Part shown: positions 52,249 through 61,321 of the stretch, piece after piece | Layout of the letters: the number at the start of each line of letters is the position of its first letter | How positions within the stretch are numbered: the stretch's first letter is position 1 | Assembly: GCA_902610675.1 (NCBI GenBank) | Contig: CACLWP010000003.1 | Location: 17,243-81,242 of the forward strand | Reading direction: 5' to 3' | Length of the DNA: 64,000 nucleotides | Origin: an uncultured Pelagibacteraceae bacterium | Lineage (GTDB): Bacteria; Pseudomonadota; Alphaproteobacteria; Pelagibacterales; Pelagibacteraceae | Position numbers and translations under genes: made by a program | Notes under the pieces: generated by a model | Told to the model about the DNA's origin: nothing | Database searches by the model: none | The model's input: the letters and a program-made list of their open reading frames with translations, nothing else

Positions 52249-54587
52249 TAATAAAACTCTAATATATTATTTATATCTAATCTATTATTATCTGAATATA
52301 AAACTTTTCCACTTAATACATTTTTGCTTTTATAAGCCTCAATAATTGTATTTTTTGAGTTAAACTTTGCTTTTTCTCCAGTCAAAGGATCAATAACCAT
52401 TAATGTCATTTTTTTTGGAATTTTAAACGGTCTAGCTTCAGACTTTTTTACGGCTTTTTCAACAAAATCTTTGAAAATAGGTAACGCCGCTTTTGAACCA
52501 GTCTCAAACTTTCCTAAAGGTTTGGGATTGTCCATACCAACATAAACACCAATAACTAAATTTGACGTAAAACCAATAAACCATGCATCAGTGTTTTCGT
52601 TAGTAGTACCAGTTTTTCCAGCTAAATTTAATTTCAAATTTTTTAATTTTTTTCCAGTTCCTCTTTTTATAACTCCTTCTAAAAATGATGTAACTTGATA
52701 TGCTGTTTGCTCAGACATTATTTGCTCATAATTATCTTCGATTATTGGATAATCGTTTCCTGTGAAAGAAATTTTTTCACAATTTATACACTTTCTATTT
52801 TCATTATTTATAATAGTGTTACCTTCACTATCTTGTATTCTATCTATGATTATAGGACTAATTAATTTTCCACCATTTACAAAAGAGGAGTAAGCTGATG
52901 TTAAATTTAAAAGTGTAGTCTCTGCAGATCCTAGAGAAATTGAGAGCAATTCATCTGGATCTTCATAAATATTTAATTTTTTAGAAAAATTTGTTAGCTC
53001 ATTTATTCCTAAATTTTGAGCTATTCTTACAGTCATTAAATTTCTAGACTTCTCAAGTCCAGTTCTTAAGGTAGACGGGCCATAAAATTTTTTACCATAA
53101 TTTTCAGGTTTCCATTTTTTTAAATCAATTCCCTGATCTAAAACTAATGGTGCATCCAGCACCAAAGAAGAAGGAGTATATTTACTTTCCAGAGCTAATG
53201 CATAAACAAAAGGTTTAAATGCTGATCCTGGTTGCCTTAAAGCCTGTGTCGCTCTATTAAATTCACTATTTTTAAAACTAAATCCGCCACTGAGAGCTAA
53301 TACGCGGCCAGTATATGGATCCATTATTACGATACCACCATTTATCTTTGGTAGTTGTTTGAGACTGTAATTATTATTTTTTAAATTTTTAACATAAATT
53401 AAATCACCAACTTTAAACAGGTCCTGAAACTCTTTTTTTGTCCAAGAAATATCTTTATATTTAATTATACCATTAAATCTATCGGTTGTTTCTATTTTAG
53501 TTTCAAATTGATTTATTTCTTTAACAATAGCAATTTTCCAATTTATTGAATTTTCTAAAAAAAGTTTTTTGTCCACTTTTTTAAACCAATTCTTATCATA
53601 AATTATATTAGAAATTGGGCCTCTCCATCCTTTTCTTTGATCGTATGCTATCAGACCACTCCTCAAAGACTCTGTCGCGAACTTCTGTAATTTTAAATTA
53701 ATTGGAGTATTGATATTATAGCCTTGTTTATAAACTTTTTCATATGATAATCTATCAATAATATCTTTTCTTACATCTTCAATATAATATTGAGCATCTT
53801 CTAAATATACTCTCTTTATTTTTTTTAAATTTATATTCTTGCTTTTTTGATCTTCATATTCCTCAAAATTTAAAAATCCATTTTGATAGAGATTCTGTAG
53901 CACTAGATCTCTTCTAAATTTAGCTAACTCAAAATTTCGATAAGGATTATATTTGCTTGGTGCTTTAGGTAATGCAGCTAACATTGATGCCTCTGAGTAA
54001 TCAAGTTCCTTAATTGATTTGTCAAAATACTCTAAACTCGCTGCAGCAATTCCATATGCGCCACTTCCTAAATATATTTGATTAAGATAAAGTTCTAATA
54101 TTCTTTCTTTATTAAGGGCTCTTTCTATTCTAAATGCTAAAATAGCTTCTTTAATTTTCCTGTTAATACTGACCTCATTAGTTAATAAGAAATTCTTAGC
54201 TACTTGTTGAGTGATCGTTGATGCCCCTTCTAATCTTTTTGATGTTATAATATTTTTCACATTATTAACTGTTGCTCTGAGTACCCCTTTCGCATCAACT
54301 CCAGGATGAGAAAAAAAATTTTTATCCTCAGCTGATAAGAACGAATTGATAACTTTTTTAGGGATTGCGCTGTAAGGTATAAATATTCTTTTTTCTTTAG
54401 AAAAATCTGCTACTAAATCACCATTACCAGAGTACATTTTACTTGAAACTGGGGGTTTGTAATTTTTGAGGAATTTATAATCAGGGATTTTATTTGAAAA
54501 AGACCATAAAATCCCGAAAATCCCTATAAAAACAATTAAAGAAATAATCAGTGAAACAATGAAAATATTCCTTAATACTTTAGTCAT
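52248..54587 (-). CDS. mrcA: Penicillin-binding protein 1A, bifunctional transglycosylase/transpeptidase
   Basis: A 779-residue class A PBP. An N-terminal membrane helix (about 10-30) is followed by the GT51 domain with SAEDKNFFSHPGVD (catalytic Glu), GASTITQQVAKNFLL and ERILELYLNQIYLG. The transpeptidase has the SxxK motif in PGSAFKPFVYA, SRNLMTVR (SxN-type) and LAGKTGTTNENTDAWFIG. It polymerises and crosslinks peptidoglycan. Its TAA overlaps the prfB ATG by one base, and it is divergent from the RNase E/G gene across 92 bp. Confidence 0.95.
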   Translation of the reverse strand: MTKVLRNIFIVSLIISLIVFIGIFGILWSFSNKIPDYKFLKNYKPPVSSKMYSGNGDLVADFSKEKRIFIPYSAIPKKVINSFLSAEDKNFFSHPGVDAKGVLRATVNNVKNIITSKRLEGASTITQQVAKNFLLTNEVSINRKIKEAILAFRIERALNKERILELYLNQIYLGSGAYGIAAASLEYFDKSIKELDYSEASMLAALPKAPSKYNPYRNFELAKFRRDLVLQNLYQNGFLNFEEYEDQKSKNINLKKIKRVYLEDAQYYIEDVRKDIIDRLSYEKVYKQGYNINTPINLKLQKFATESLRSGLIAYDQRKGWRGPISNIIYDKNWFKKVDKKLFLENSINWKIAIVKEINQFETKIETTDRFNGIIKYKDISWTKKEFQDLFKVGDLIYVKNLKNNNYSLKQLPKINGGIVIMDPYTGRVLALSGGFSFKNSEFNRATQALRQPGSAFKPFVYALALESKYTPSSLVLDAPLVLDQGIDLKKWKPENYGKKFYGPSTLRTGLEKSRNLMTVRIAQNLGINELTNFSKKLNIYEDPDELLSISLGSAETTLLNLTSAYSSFVNGGKLISPIIIDRIQDSEGNTIINNENRKCINCEKISFTGNDYPIIEDNYEQIMSEQTAYQVTSFLEGVIKRGTGKKLKNLKLNLAGKTGTTNENTDAWFIGFTSNLVIGVYVGMDNPKPLGKFETGSKAALPIFKDFVEKAVKKSEARPFKIPKKMTLMVIDPLTGEKAKFNSKNTIIEAYKSKNVLSGKVLYSDNNRLDINNILEFY

Positions 54588-54679
54588 TTTGTTTCCATTA
54601 TATATAAGAATTTGTTAAAGATAAGGCATTATTATTTACAAAATTTATAAAATTAAATGAAACATTCAATTACAATAAT

Positions 54680-56452
54680 ATGGAAAAAAATTTATATATT
54701 GATGCATCGCATCCAAATGAAACTAGAGTTGTTCTTAAATCAGACAATAATATTGAAGATTACGAATACGAAGGTTTAAAAAATAATCTTATCAAGAATA
54801 ATATATATTTAGGCAAAGTAAGTAGGATTGAACCCTCATTACAAGCGGCCTTTGTAGACTTTGGAAGAGAAAGACATGGTTTCTTATCATTCAATGATAT
54901 TCAATCAGATTACTATCAAATACCTAAGAGTGACCTTGAAATAATTAAAAAAGAAGAGGAAAAATTAAGAGAAGAATTATCCAAAAAAGTTGAGGAAAAA
55001 GAGGAGGAAAATTTAGCAAAAGGTAATTTAGAGATAGATGATCCAATTGATGTAGAAAAAAAAGAGTCCCACCATACTGAAAAAAACGAGGAGGATAAAG
55101 AAAAGAAATTTCAAAGTCGTAACAAATTTAAAAGATATAAAATTCAAGAGGTCATTAAACCTAATCAAGTAATTTTAGTTCAAGTAATTAAAGATGAAAG
55201 AGGCCAGAAAGGTGCCGCATTGAGTACTTTTATTTCAATTGCTGGCAAATATATTGTTTTAATGCCAAACACTCCAAAAGGTGGAGGGATTTCTAGAAAA
55301 ATATTCAATCCAGCAGATAGAAAAAAAATAAGATCAATTTTAAATGAAATTGAGATACCTAAAGAGATGGGACTCATAGTTAGAACTGCTGGAAGCAACA
55401 AAACAAAAAATGAGATAAATCATGATTTAGAAACTTTAATAAAATCTTGGAATCAAATTAAAAATAATGCAATTAATGCTATTGCGCCTTTTTTAATTCA
55501 TCAAGAAAGTGAAATCATTAACAGAACATTGAGAGATATGTACGATGAAAATACTAAAAGTATCATTATAGAGGGAAATGAAGGTTATAAAAAAGCCCAA
55601 AACTTTATGAAAATGTTAATGCCTTCTAATGTAAAAAGGATTAAAAAATATAGAGGAAAAATTCCATTGTTCATTGAAGAAGGTATAGAGCAAAAACTAA
55701 ATCAAATATTTGATACAGAGGTTAAGCTAAATTCTGGTGGTTATCTTGTAATAAACCCAACTGAAGCACTTGTGTCAATTGATATTAATTCAGGAAGCTC
55801 TATTAGACAAAAAAATGTCGAAGGCACCGCTTTAGATACTAATTTGGAAGCGGCTGAAGAAATAGCAAGGCAAATAAAAATTAGAGACTTATCCGGATTA
55901 ATTATAATCGATTTTATAGATATGTTGAGTTATGGAAATAGAAAGACAGTCGAAAGAAAACTGAAAGAAAAATGTAGATCAGATAGAGCTAGAATCCAAA
56001 TAGGAAGAATTAGTAATTTCGGACTTTTAGAAATGTCCAGACAAAGATTAAGAGAAAGTGCAGTCAGGTGGAGAGTTGGACTTACAGACGAGTCTTTTGC
56101 ACAAAAAGTTTTGAAATTAGTCGAGTTTAAAGCTGTATTAAATAAAGCTAAATATGTTGAGCTGAAAGTGTGTAAAAAAATATCTGATTTTTTAAAAGAA
56201 AATTTTATTGATAACCTAACTTATTTTGAGAATAAAAATAAGATAAAGATCGATATTGTTTCTGATAATTCTTTAATTATTCCAGAATATATTATTGACA
56301 TAAAGAGCAAAACTAAAAAGACAATTGAACTTATAGAAAATTTTGAAAAACTTAAAAATCTTCAAATTCAAGAAAAAGAAATAGCAATAAAGAATATTAA
56401 GATAAGAAAAAAAACTTTTAGAAAAAAAAAATTTTATAAAAAATCTAAATAA
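54680..56452 (+). CDS. rne: Ribonuclease E/G family endoribonuclease lacking the CPxC zinc-link
   Basis: A 590-residue RNase E/G. The S1 domain (about 35-185) is interrupted by an acidic, Lys/Glu-rich insertion (about 90-145). Catalytic aspartates are Asp368 (VSIDINSG) and Asp411 (LIIIDFIDM), and [16 protein letters not shown] is at 443-458. Where E. coli RNase E and RNase G have a CPxC zinc-link after MSRQR, this protein continues [14 protein letters not shown] with no Cys; the only nearby Cys is Cys432. It has no long C-terminal degradosome scaffold, ending in a basic [12 protein letters not shown] tail. It processes rRNA and mRNA. RNase G is an alternative name. Confidence 0.88.
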   Translation: MEKNLYIDASHPNETRVVLKSDNNIEDYEYEGLKNNLIKNNIYLGKVSRIEPSLQAAFVDFGRERHGFLSFNDIQSDYYQIPKSDLEIIKKEEEKLREELSKKVEEKEEENLAKGNLEIDDPIDVEKKESHHTEKNEEDKEKKFQSRNKFKRYKIQEVIKPNQVILVQVIKDERGQKGAALSTFISIAGKYIVLMPNTPKGGGISRKIFNPADRKKIRSILNEIEIPKEMGLIVRTAGSNKTKNEINHDLETLIKSWNQIKNNAINAIAPFLIHQESEIINRTLRDMYDENTKSIIIEGNEGYKKAQNFMKMLMPSNVKRIKKYRGKIPLFIEEGIEQKLNQIFDTEVKLNSGGYLVINPTEALVSIDINSGSSIRQKNVEGTALDTNLEAAEEIARQIKIRDLSGLIIIDFIDMLSYGNRKTVERKLKEKCRSDRARIQIGRISNFGLLEMSRQRLRESAVRWRVGLTDESFAQKVLKLVEFKAVLNKAKYVELKVCKKISDFLKENFIDNLTYFENKNKIKIDIVSDNSLIIPEYIIDIKSKTKKTIELIENFEKLKNLQIQEKEIAIKNIKIRKKTFRKKKFYKKSK

Positions 56453-57218
56453 TTCCTTTTGTTGGAGAGGAAGGATTACCCATTAACTTTTTTTCAATTC
56501 TTCCTGATAGATACGACTGTCTTCCTGCAATAACTGCATTTTTAAACGCTTTGGCCATTTCAAAAGGTTTTTTTGCTTTAGCAATTGCTGTATTAACTAA
56601 AACACCATCACAACCTAATTCCATGGCTATAGTTGCATCAGATGCTTGACCTAAACCAGCATCAATTATTAAAGGCAATTTTGTTTGTTTTCTTATAATT
56701 TGGATGTTGATTTTGTTTAATATCCCTAACCCAGAACCAATTGGTGCTGCAAGTGGCATGATTGCAGCAGCACCTGCATTTTCTAATCTCTTTGCCATAA
56801 GTGGATCATCATTACAATAAACCATAACTTTAAAACCTTCCTTAGTTAAAATTTCAGTAGAATTAAGAGTTTCAATCATTTCTGGAAACAAATTTTTTTT
56901 ATCGCCCAAAACTTCAAGTTTTACTAGTTTCCATCCTCCTATTTCTCTTGCCAGTCTTAATGTTCTTAAAGCCTCTTGTGAGCTAAAACACCCGGCGGTG
57001 TTTGGTAAATATGTAATTTTTTTAGGATCAATAAAATCCATTAATAAAGGTTTTTTTTTATCGGAGATGTTTACTCGCCGCACTGCAACAGTAACAATCT
57101 CAGCTCCTGAGAGCTTAATTGCCTTTGCACATTCTGACATACTTTTATATTTTCCAGTGCCAACAATTAAACGTGAGTTAAATTTTTTCTTTGAAATAAT
57201 CAATTTATCTTGCTTCAA
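56445..57218 (-). CDS. thiG: Thiazole synthase
   Basis: A 257-residue TIM-barrel ThiG: the substrate-Schiff-base region [26 protein letters not shown] near residue 80, [15 protein letters not shown], and the phosphate loop [17 protein letters not shown] near 150 with [28 protein letters not shown] at the end. It makes the thiazole phosphate of thiamine from DXP, dehydroglycine and ThiS-thiocarboxylate. It follows thiS by 2 bp and overlaps rne by 8 bp on the opposite strand. Confidence 0.94.
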   Translation of the reverse strand: MKQDKLIISKKKFNSRLIVGTGKYKSMSECAKAIKLSGAEIVTVAVRRVNISDKKKPLLMDFIDPKKITYLPNTAGCFSSQEALRTLRLAREIGGWKLVKLEVLGDKKNLFPEMIETLNSTEILTKEGFKVMVYCNDDPLMAKRLENAGAAAIMPLAAPIGSGLGILNKINIQIIRKQTKLPLIIDAGLGQASDATIAMELGCDGVLVNTAIAKAKKPFEMAKAFKNAVIAGRQSYLSGRIEKKLMGNPSSPTKGII

Positions 57219-57220
57219 GC

Positions 57221-57433
57221 TTAACCACCTCCAATAAAATGTACAATTTCTATTTTATCATTTGTTTTCAAAAAAATCTTATCTAATTTTTTTTTATCTA
57301 CTATTTCTTCATTCAATTCAATTGCTACTTTTCTCAGTGGTACTTTTAGATACCTTAAAAAAACAGATAATTTTGTTCTATCATCTATTATATTTAATTT
57401 ACCATTTATTTTTATTTTTATTTTTTTTTTCAT
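57221..57433 (-). CDS. thiS: Sulfur carrier protein ThiS
   Basis: A 70-residue ubiquitin-like protein with the C-terminal Gly-Gly-Gly end (HFIGGG) that is adenylated and thiocarboxylated for thiazole synthesis. The start [13 protein letters not shown] fits ThiS. It precedes thiG by 2 bp. Its ATG is only 16 bp from the aroQ ATG on the other strand, so the two promoters must lie within each other's coding regions or overlap. Confidence 0.87.
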   Translation of the reverse strand: MKKKIKIKINGKLNIIDDRTKLSVFLRYLKVPLRKVAIELNEEIVDKKKLDKIFLKTNDKIEIVHFIGGG

Positions 57434-57449
57434 CGTATATAAATATTTA

Positions 57450-57896
57450 ATGAATAATAAGATTATAATTATTAACGGCCCAAATCTTAATCTATTAGGA
57501 GAAAGAGAACAATCACAATATGGTTCGATTACCTTTAATGAATTAAAAGTAATTTGTTTAAATAAATCTAAAGAATTAGGTTTAGAAGCTAAATTTTATC
57601 AATCAAATATAGAGGGAAAAATTGTTAACATGATACAAGATTCAATAAAAACTTTTGATGGAATTATAATTAATGCTGCAGCATTTACGCATACATCAGT
57701 TGCTATAAGAGACGCTTTAAGTATATTTAAAAAACCTATTATTGAATTACATATTTCTAATATATATAAACGTGAGGAATTTAGGCAGAAATCACTAATA
57801 AGTGATATTGCAACAGGAGGTATATTTGGGTTAGGTTCAGATGGTTATATTTTAGCCATAATTTCAATGCAAAAGCTCTTAAAAAATGAAGATTAA
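57450..57896 (+). CDS. aroQ: 3-dehydroquinate dehydratase, type II
   Basis: A 148-residue AroQ beginning IIINGPNLNLLGEREQSQYG with the catalytic Tyr24-type residue in SQYG, then FYQSNIEGKIVNMIQ, GIIINAAAFTHTSVAIRDAL and ELHISNIYKREEFRQKS. It dehydrates 3-dehydroquinate in the shikimate pathway. It overlaps accB by 11 bp, giving the common alphaproteobacterial aroQ-accB-accC order. Confidence 0.95.
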   Translation: MNNKIIIINGPNLNLLGEREQSQYGSITFNELKVICLNKSKELGLEAKFYQSNIEGKIVNMIQDSIKTFDGIIINAAAFTHTSVAIRDALSIFKKPIIELHISNIYKREEFRQKSLISDIATGGIFGLGSDGYILAIISMQKLLKNED

Positions 57897-58317
57897 TAAA
57901 AAAATTATTAAAGAGTTAAGTGATTACTTAGATGAATTTAATCTGACAGAACTTGAGTATACTGAAAAAGATACAAAGATAAAAGTTTCTAAAAACAATT
58001 TATCAATCAACAATCAGAGTATTCCAACCTCAAAAGTTAATCTATCCTCAGATACAACTAATAAAAAAGAGGATGTTAAATCAGGTATAGAGATTATATC
58101 ACCAATAATAGGTACAGCCTATCATGCACCAGAACCTGGTGCAAAAAAATTTGTGGAAATAGGAAAAAAAATTAAAAAAGGTGAAACCGTAATGATAGTA
58201 GAGGCAATGAAAACAATGAATCATGTTCCATCGACTTCTGATGGGATAGTTAAGAAAGTTTGTGTTGAAGATGGCCAACCAGTGGAGTTCGGTCAAACAA
58301 TTATTATTCTAGAATAA
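57886..58317 (+). CDS. accB: Biotin carboxyl carrier protein of acetyl-CoA carboxylase
   Basis: A 143-residue BCCP with a charged N-terminal part and the C-terminal biotinyl domain: ISPIIGTAYHAPEPGAKKFV, GETVMIVEAMKTMNHVPS with the biotinylated Lys in EAMKTMN, and QPVEFGQTIIILE at the end. It carries CO2 in malonyl-CoA synthesis. It is coupled to aroQ by an 11-bp overlap and its last base is the first base of accC. Confidence 0.94.
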   Translation: MKINKKIIKELSDYLDEFNLTELEYTEKDTKIKVSKNNLSINNQSIPTSKVNLSSDTTNKKEDVKSGIEIISPIIGTAYHAPEPGAKKFVEIGKKIKKGETVMIVEAMKTMNHVPSTSDGIVKKVCVEDGQPVEFGQTIIILE

Positions 58318-59654
58318 TGTTTAAGAAAATCTTGATTGCAAATCGTGGAGAAATTGCGGTAAGAATAATTAGAGCTTGTAAAGAATGGGGTATATCAACT
58401 GTTGCTGTTCATTCAGATGTAGATAAAGAAAGCATGCATGTCAGAATGGCAGATGAAAGCGTGTGTATAGGCTCCCATCAACCTGCAAATAGTTATTTAA
58501 ATATCCCTGCTTTAATGTCAGCTATAGAAATAACAAATTCAGAAGCTGTGCATCCTGGTTATGGTTTCCTTTCTGAAAACGCTAATTTTGCCAGAGTGCT
58601 CGAAGAAAATAACATTAAATTTATTGGCGCTTCATCTAAACTTATAGATATGATGGGAGATAAAATACAAGCTAAAAAAATTGCTAAAGAAAACGGATTA
58701 CCTATAATTGAAGGATCTGAGGGTGGTATAAAAAGTGTTGAAGAAGCCAAAGAACTTTGCAAAAAAATTGGTTTTCCTATTTTAATTAAAGCTTCTGGTG
58801 GTGGTGGTGGAAAAGGTATGAAAATTGTTTATAAAGAGAACGAATTTGAATCTTTATTTTCAACTGCAAAATCTGAGGCACAAAAATATTTTGGAAATGA
58901 TGAGGTTTACATAGAAAAATTTTTTCAAAATCCTCGACATATTGAGGTACAAATTTTAGCTGGAAAAAATAGAGCTGTTCATTTACACGAAAGAGATTGC
59001 TCTGTACAAAGAAGACACCAAAAATTAATTGAAGAAACTCCAAGCCCTGTACTTAATGATATGATTAGAAAAGATCTTTTTGAAAAAACAGTTAATATGG
59101 TGTCAAAAATTGGCTATACAGGTGCTGGTACAGTTGAGTTTATATACGAAGATGGAAAATTTTATTTTCTTGAAATGAATACAAGAGTTCAAGTAGAACA
59201 TCCAGTCACAGAAATGGTAACTGGAATTGACATTATTAAAGAGCAGATTTGGATAGCGTTTTCAGGTGAAACGGCATTAAGTCAAAGTGACGTAAATCCA
59301 AGGGGGCACGCGATAGAATGTAGAATAAATGCAGAGGATGCTAGTAAAAATTTTCAACCATCACCTGGAACAATTGGAATGTGTCATCAGCCCTCTGGCT
59401 TTCGAACGAGAGTTGATGGTGCAATATATCAGGGTTATAAAGTAACTCCTTATTATGACAGTATGATTTGTAAATTAATATGTCATGGACGAAATAGAAC
59501 TGAAGCTATTCAAAGAATGAACAGATCTTTAGATGAGTTTGTCATAGAGGGGATTACTACCACTATCGAATTACACAAAAAATTATTAAATCACAAAAAA
59601 TTTATTGACTCTGATTTTAATGTAAGTTGGCTCGATAAAGATACTTTAGTTTAA
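58317..59654 (+). CDS. accC: Biotin carboxylase subunit of acetyl-CoA carboxylase
   Basis: A 445-residue biotin carboxylase: KKILIANRGEIAVRIIRAC at the start, HPGYGFLSENANFA, the ATP-grasp glycine loop KASGGGGGKGMKIV near 158, HLHERDCSVQRRHQKLIEE, FLEMNTRVQVEHPVTEMV and INAEDASKNFQPSPG. It carboxylates biotin on AccB using bicarbonate and ATP. It shares TTAA with the convergent DUF2155 gene. Confidence 0.96.
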   Translation: MFKKILIANRGEIAVRIIRACKEWGISTVAVHSDVDKESMHVRMADESVCIGSHQPANSYLNIPALMSAIEITNSEAVHPGYGFLSENANFARVLEENNIKFIGASSKLIDMMGDKIQAKKIAKENGLPIIEGSEGGIKSVEEAKELCKKIGFPILIKASGGGGGKGMKIVYKENEFESLFSTAKSEAQKYFGNDEVYIEKFFQNPRHIEVQILAGKNRAVHLHERDCSVQRRHQKLIEETPSPVLNDMIRKDLFEKTVNMVSKIGYTGAGTVEFIYEDGKFYFLEMNTRVQVEHPVTEMVTGIDIIKEQIWIAFSGETALSQSDVNPRGHAIECRINAEDASKNFQPSPGTIGMCHQPSGFRTRVDGAIYQGYKVTPYYDSMICKLICHGRNRTEAIQRMNRSLDEFVIEGITTTIELHKKLLNHKKFIDSDFNVSWLDKDTLV

Positions 59655-60058
59655 TAACAGTTTACTAACCAAATATCGTAAACAGGATGATCGAACGGTG
59701 CTATTGATGGACTTGATGAAAACATCCAACCATTAAAAATAAAGACATTGTTACGATCCTTTTTTGTTAAATCTTTAACTTGAATGTAAGCCTTTATTTC
59801 TGGATTATCATCAAATTCAGAATCTGTACATTTTATACTCTTAATTGACAAATCTTTATAAATATACTCTTCACTATTAATTAATTTTATTAACTCATTT
59901 TTTGAGCTTATTTTATCTAAGATTTTAATATCGGTATTCTTTCCTTCAAGATTATTTTCTGAACTAGCTTTTAATATAATCAAAAAATTAAATAAAAATA
60001 CTGTTACTAATAAATATATTCTTTTATTTCCAGCTTTTATATTTTTTTTGGAATGCAT
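59651..60058 (-). CDS. DUF2155 family exported protein
   Basis: From its ATG at 60058 this is a 135-residue protein with a signal peptide (YLLVTVFLFNFLIILKASS). The C-terminal half (VFIFNGWMFSSSPSIAPFDHPVYDIWLVNC) is the DUF2155 pattern (GWMFxSSPxxNxxEHPVYDVWVxxC). The longer frame adds 34 residues that overlap the NDUFA12 gene; even so, its start lies 35 bp inside that gene. Function is unknown; the pairing with NDUFA12 is typical for alphaproteobacteria. Confidence 0.83.
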   Translation of the reverse strand: MHSKKNIKAGNKRIYLLVTVFLFNFLIILKASSENNLEGKNTDIKILDKISSKNELIKLINSEEYIYKDLSIKSIKCTDSEFDDNPEIKAYIQVKDLTKKDRNNVFIFNGWMFSSSPSIAPFDHPVYDIWLVNCY

Positions 60059-60383
60059 CTTTTTTGTTCTTATTGGGATAATATGCTGACTCTGTGCCTG
60101 TTTGATTAGACTGATGAGGTTTTTGCCATTCATACTTTTTAAATTCATGATTATTTTCAATCTTATTTGTCATAAAATGCATCCAAGAAAACCACTCTAC
60201 TGGGATTTTCGATGCATCAATTTCATCAGAGTAAATAACCCATCTCTTACCATTTTTACTTTGATAATATTTATTTCCAAAATTATCCTTTCCAACAAAT
60301 TTTCCATATAAAATAGTTCTTATCCTGGTTCCAAAAGTGTCACTATTCCACCACGTGAAAATTTTTTTAAATAAAGTCAACAT
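60024..60383 (-). CDS. NDUFA12 family protein (complex I accessory subunit)
   Basis: A 119-residue protein with FFTWWNSDTFGTRIRTILYGKFVGKDNFGNKYYQ-like layout: a short N-terminal segment, GRWVIYSD-type core (KRWVIYSDEIDASKIPVEWFSWMH), and a basic C-terminus. These are hallmarks of the NDUFA12/B17.2 accessory subunit of NADH dehydrogenase found in alphaproteobacteria and mitochondria. It overlaps the DUF2155 gene start. Confidence 0.9.
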   Translation of the reverse strand: MLTLFKKIFTWWNSDTFGTRIRTILYGKFVGKDNFGNKYYQSKNGKRWVIYSDEIDASKIPVEWFSWMHFMTNKIENNHEFKKYEWQKPHQSNQTGTESAYYPNKNKKDAFQKKYKSWK

Positions 60384-60496
60384 CTAAATTTTTTTAATTT
60401 CAATTTTAAATTGTATAAATTAAATTAGACTAAAATAACTAAATGTATATAAGTTAATTAAGTAGAAATTCAAACTTAAATAAAGGATTCGATAAT

Positions 60497-61321
60497 ATGG
60501 CAAAATATCTTGTTGAAACGTATTACACTTGCACATTTAAAGTAAATCATTATTTGGACGATATTAATGAAATTGAGCTTAAAAATTTAGAAAAAAGGGA
60601 TGATGGCAAATTTGAGGTCTTAGAGGTTAAATTAGATAATAGAAAAACAAAAAGCTTAGGTTCAAATAACAATAAGATAGAAAATAATAAAAAAATAGAT
60701 TTAGTATCTGACCAAATTAAAAAAAAATCAGAAAATGTAGAAAAAATTATTTCTCAGACTTTTTCAAAATCTGAGCACTCAGGAAAAAGATTTAGTATGC
60801 CTGATAGAAGAAAAGGCTATATACAAAAAGCCACAATTGGAGATCACAAAGTTTATTTGCATACTGGTGAATATGAAGATGGTAAGATTGGAGAGATCTT
60901 TATAGATACAAGTAAAGAGGGAGAGCTAGTTAAAGCATTAATGAATAATTTTGCTATTGCTGTTTCATTAGGGCTTCAATATGGAGTACCTCTGGATGAA
61001 TATGTTAGTGCATTTGTGGACACGAAATTTGAACCCTCAGGTAAAGTCCACGGAAATGATAGAATTTTGAGTGCTTCTTCGATTTTAGATTATTTGTTTA
61101 GAGAATTGGCTATTTCATATCTTAATAGAGAGGATCTTGCACATACACCTTCGATTGGAAATTCAGATGGAGCTAATAATGAAGATCAAAATTTTGATGA
61201 ACAAAATCAATTCCTTAAAATTGTTAAAGATATTACAAGTAAAGGGTTTGTGAGAAATAATTATAAAAAAAATTTAGTAGATCTGACTGATGTTAAAATA
61301 AGTTTAAAAGGAAAAAAATAA
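60497..61321 (+). CDS. Stand-alone homologue of the C-terminal region of B12-dependent ribonucleotide reductase (NrdJ)
   Basis: The 274-residue protein has a conserved N-terminal part ([19 protein letters not shown]), a charged linker, and from about residue 105 a block matching NrdJ C-terminal sequence: [46 protein letters not shown], and [22 protein letters not shown]. The NrdJ catalytic barrel is absent, and the zinc-binding Cys cluster seen at the NrdJ C-terminus is missing; the only Cys is in YYTCTF. So it is unlikely to be a reductase by itself. It could be a split subunit, a regulator or a derived paralogue. It abuts the convergent aspS gene with no gap. Confidence 0.8.
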   Translation: MAKYLVETYYTCTFKVNHYLDDINEIELKNLEKRDDGKFEVLEVKLDNRKTKSLGSNNNKIENNKKIDLVSDQIKKKSENVEKIISQTFSKSEHSGKRFSMPDRRKGYIQKATIGDHKVYLHTGEYEDGKIGEIFIDTSKEGELVKALMNNFAIAVSLGLQYGVPLDEYVSAFVDTKFEPSGKVHGNDRILSASSILDYLFRELAISYLNREDLAHTPSIGNSDGANNEDQNFDEQNQFLKIVKDITSKGFVRNNYKKNLVDLTDVKISLKGKK

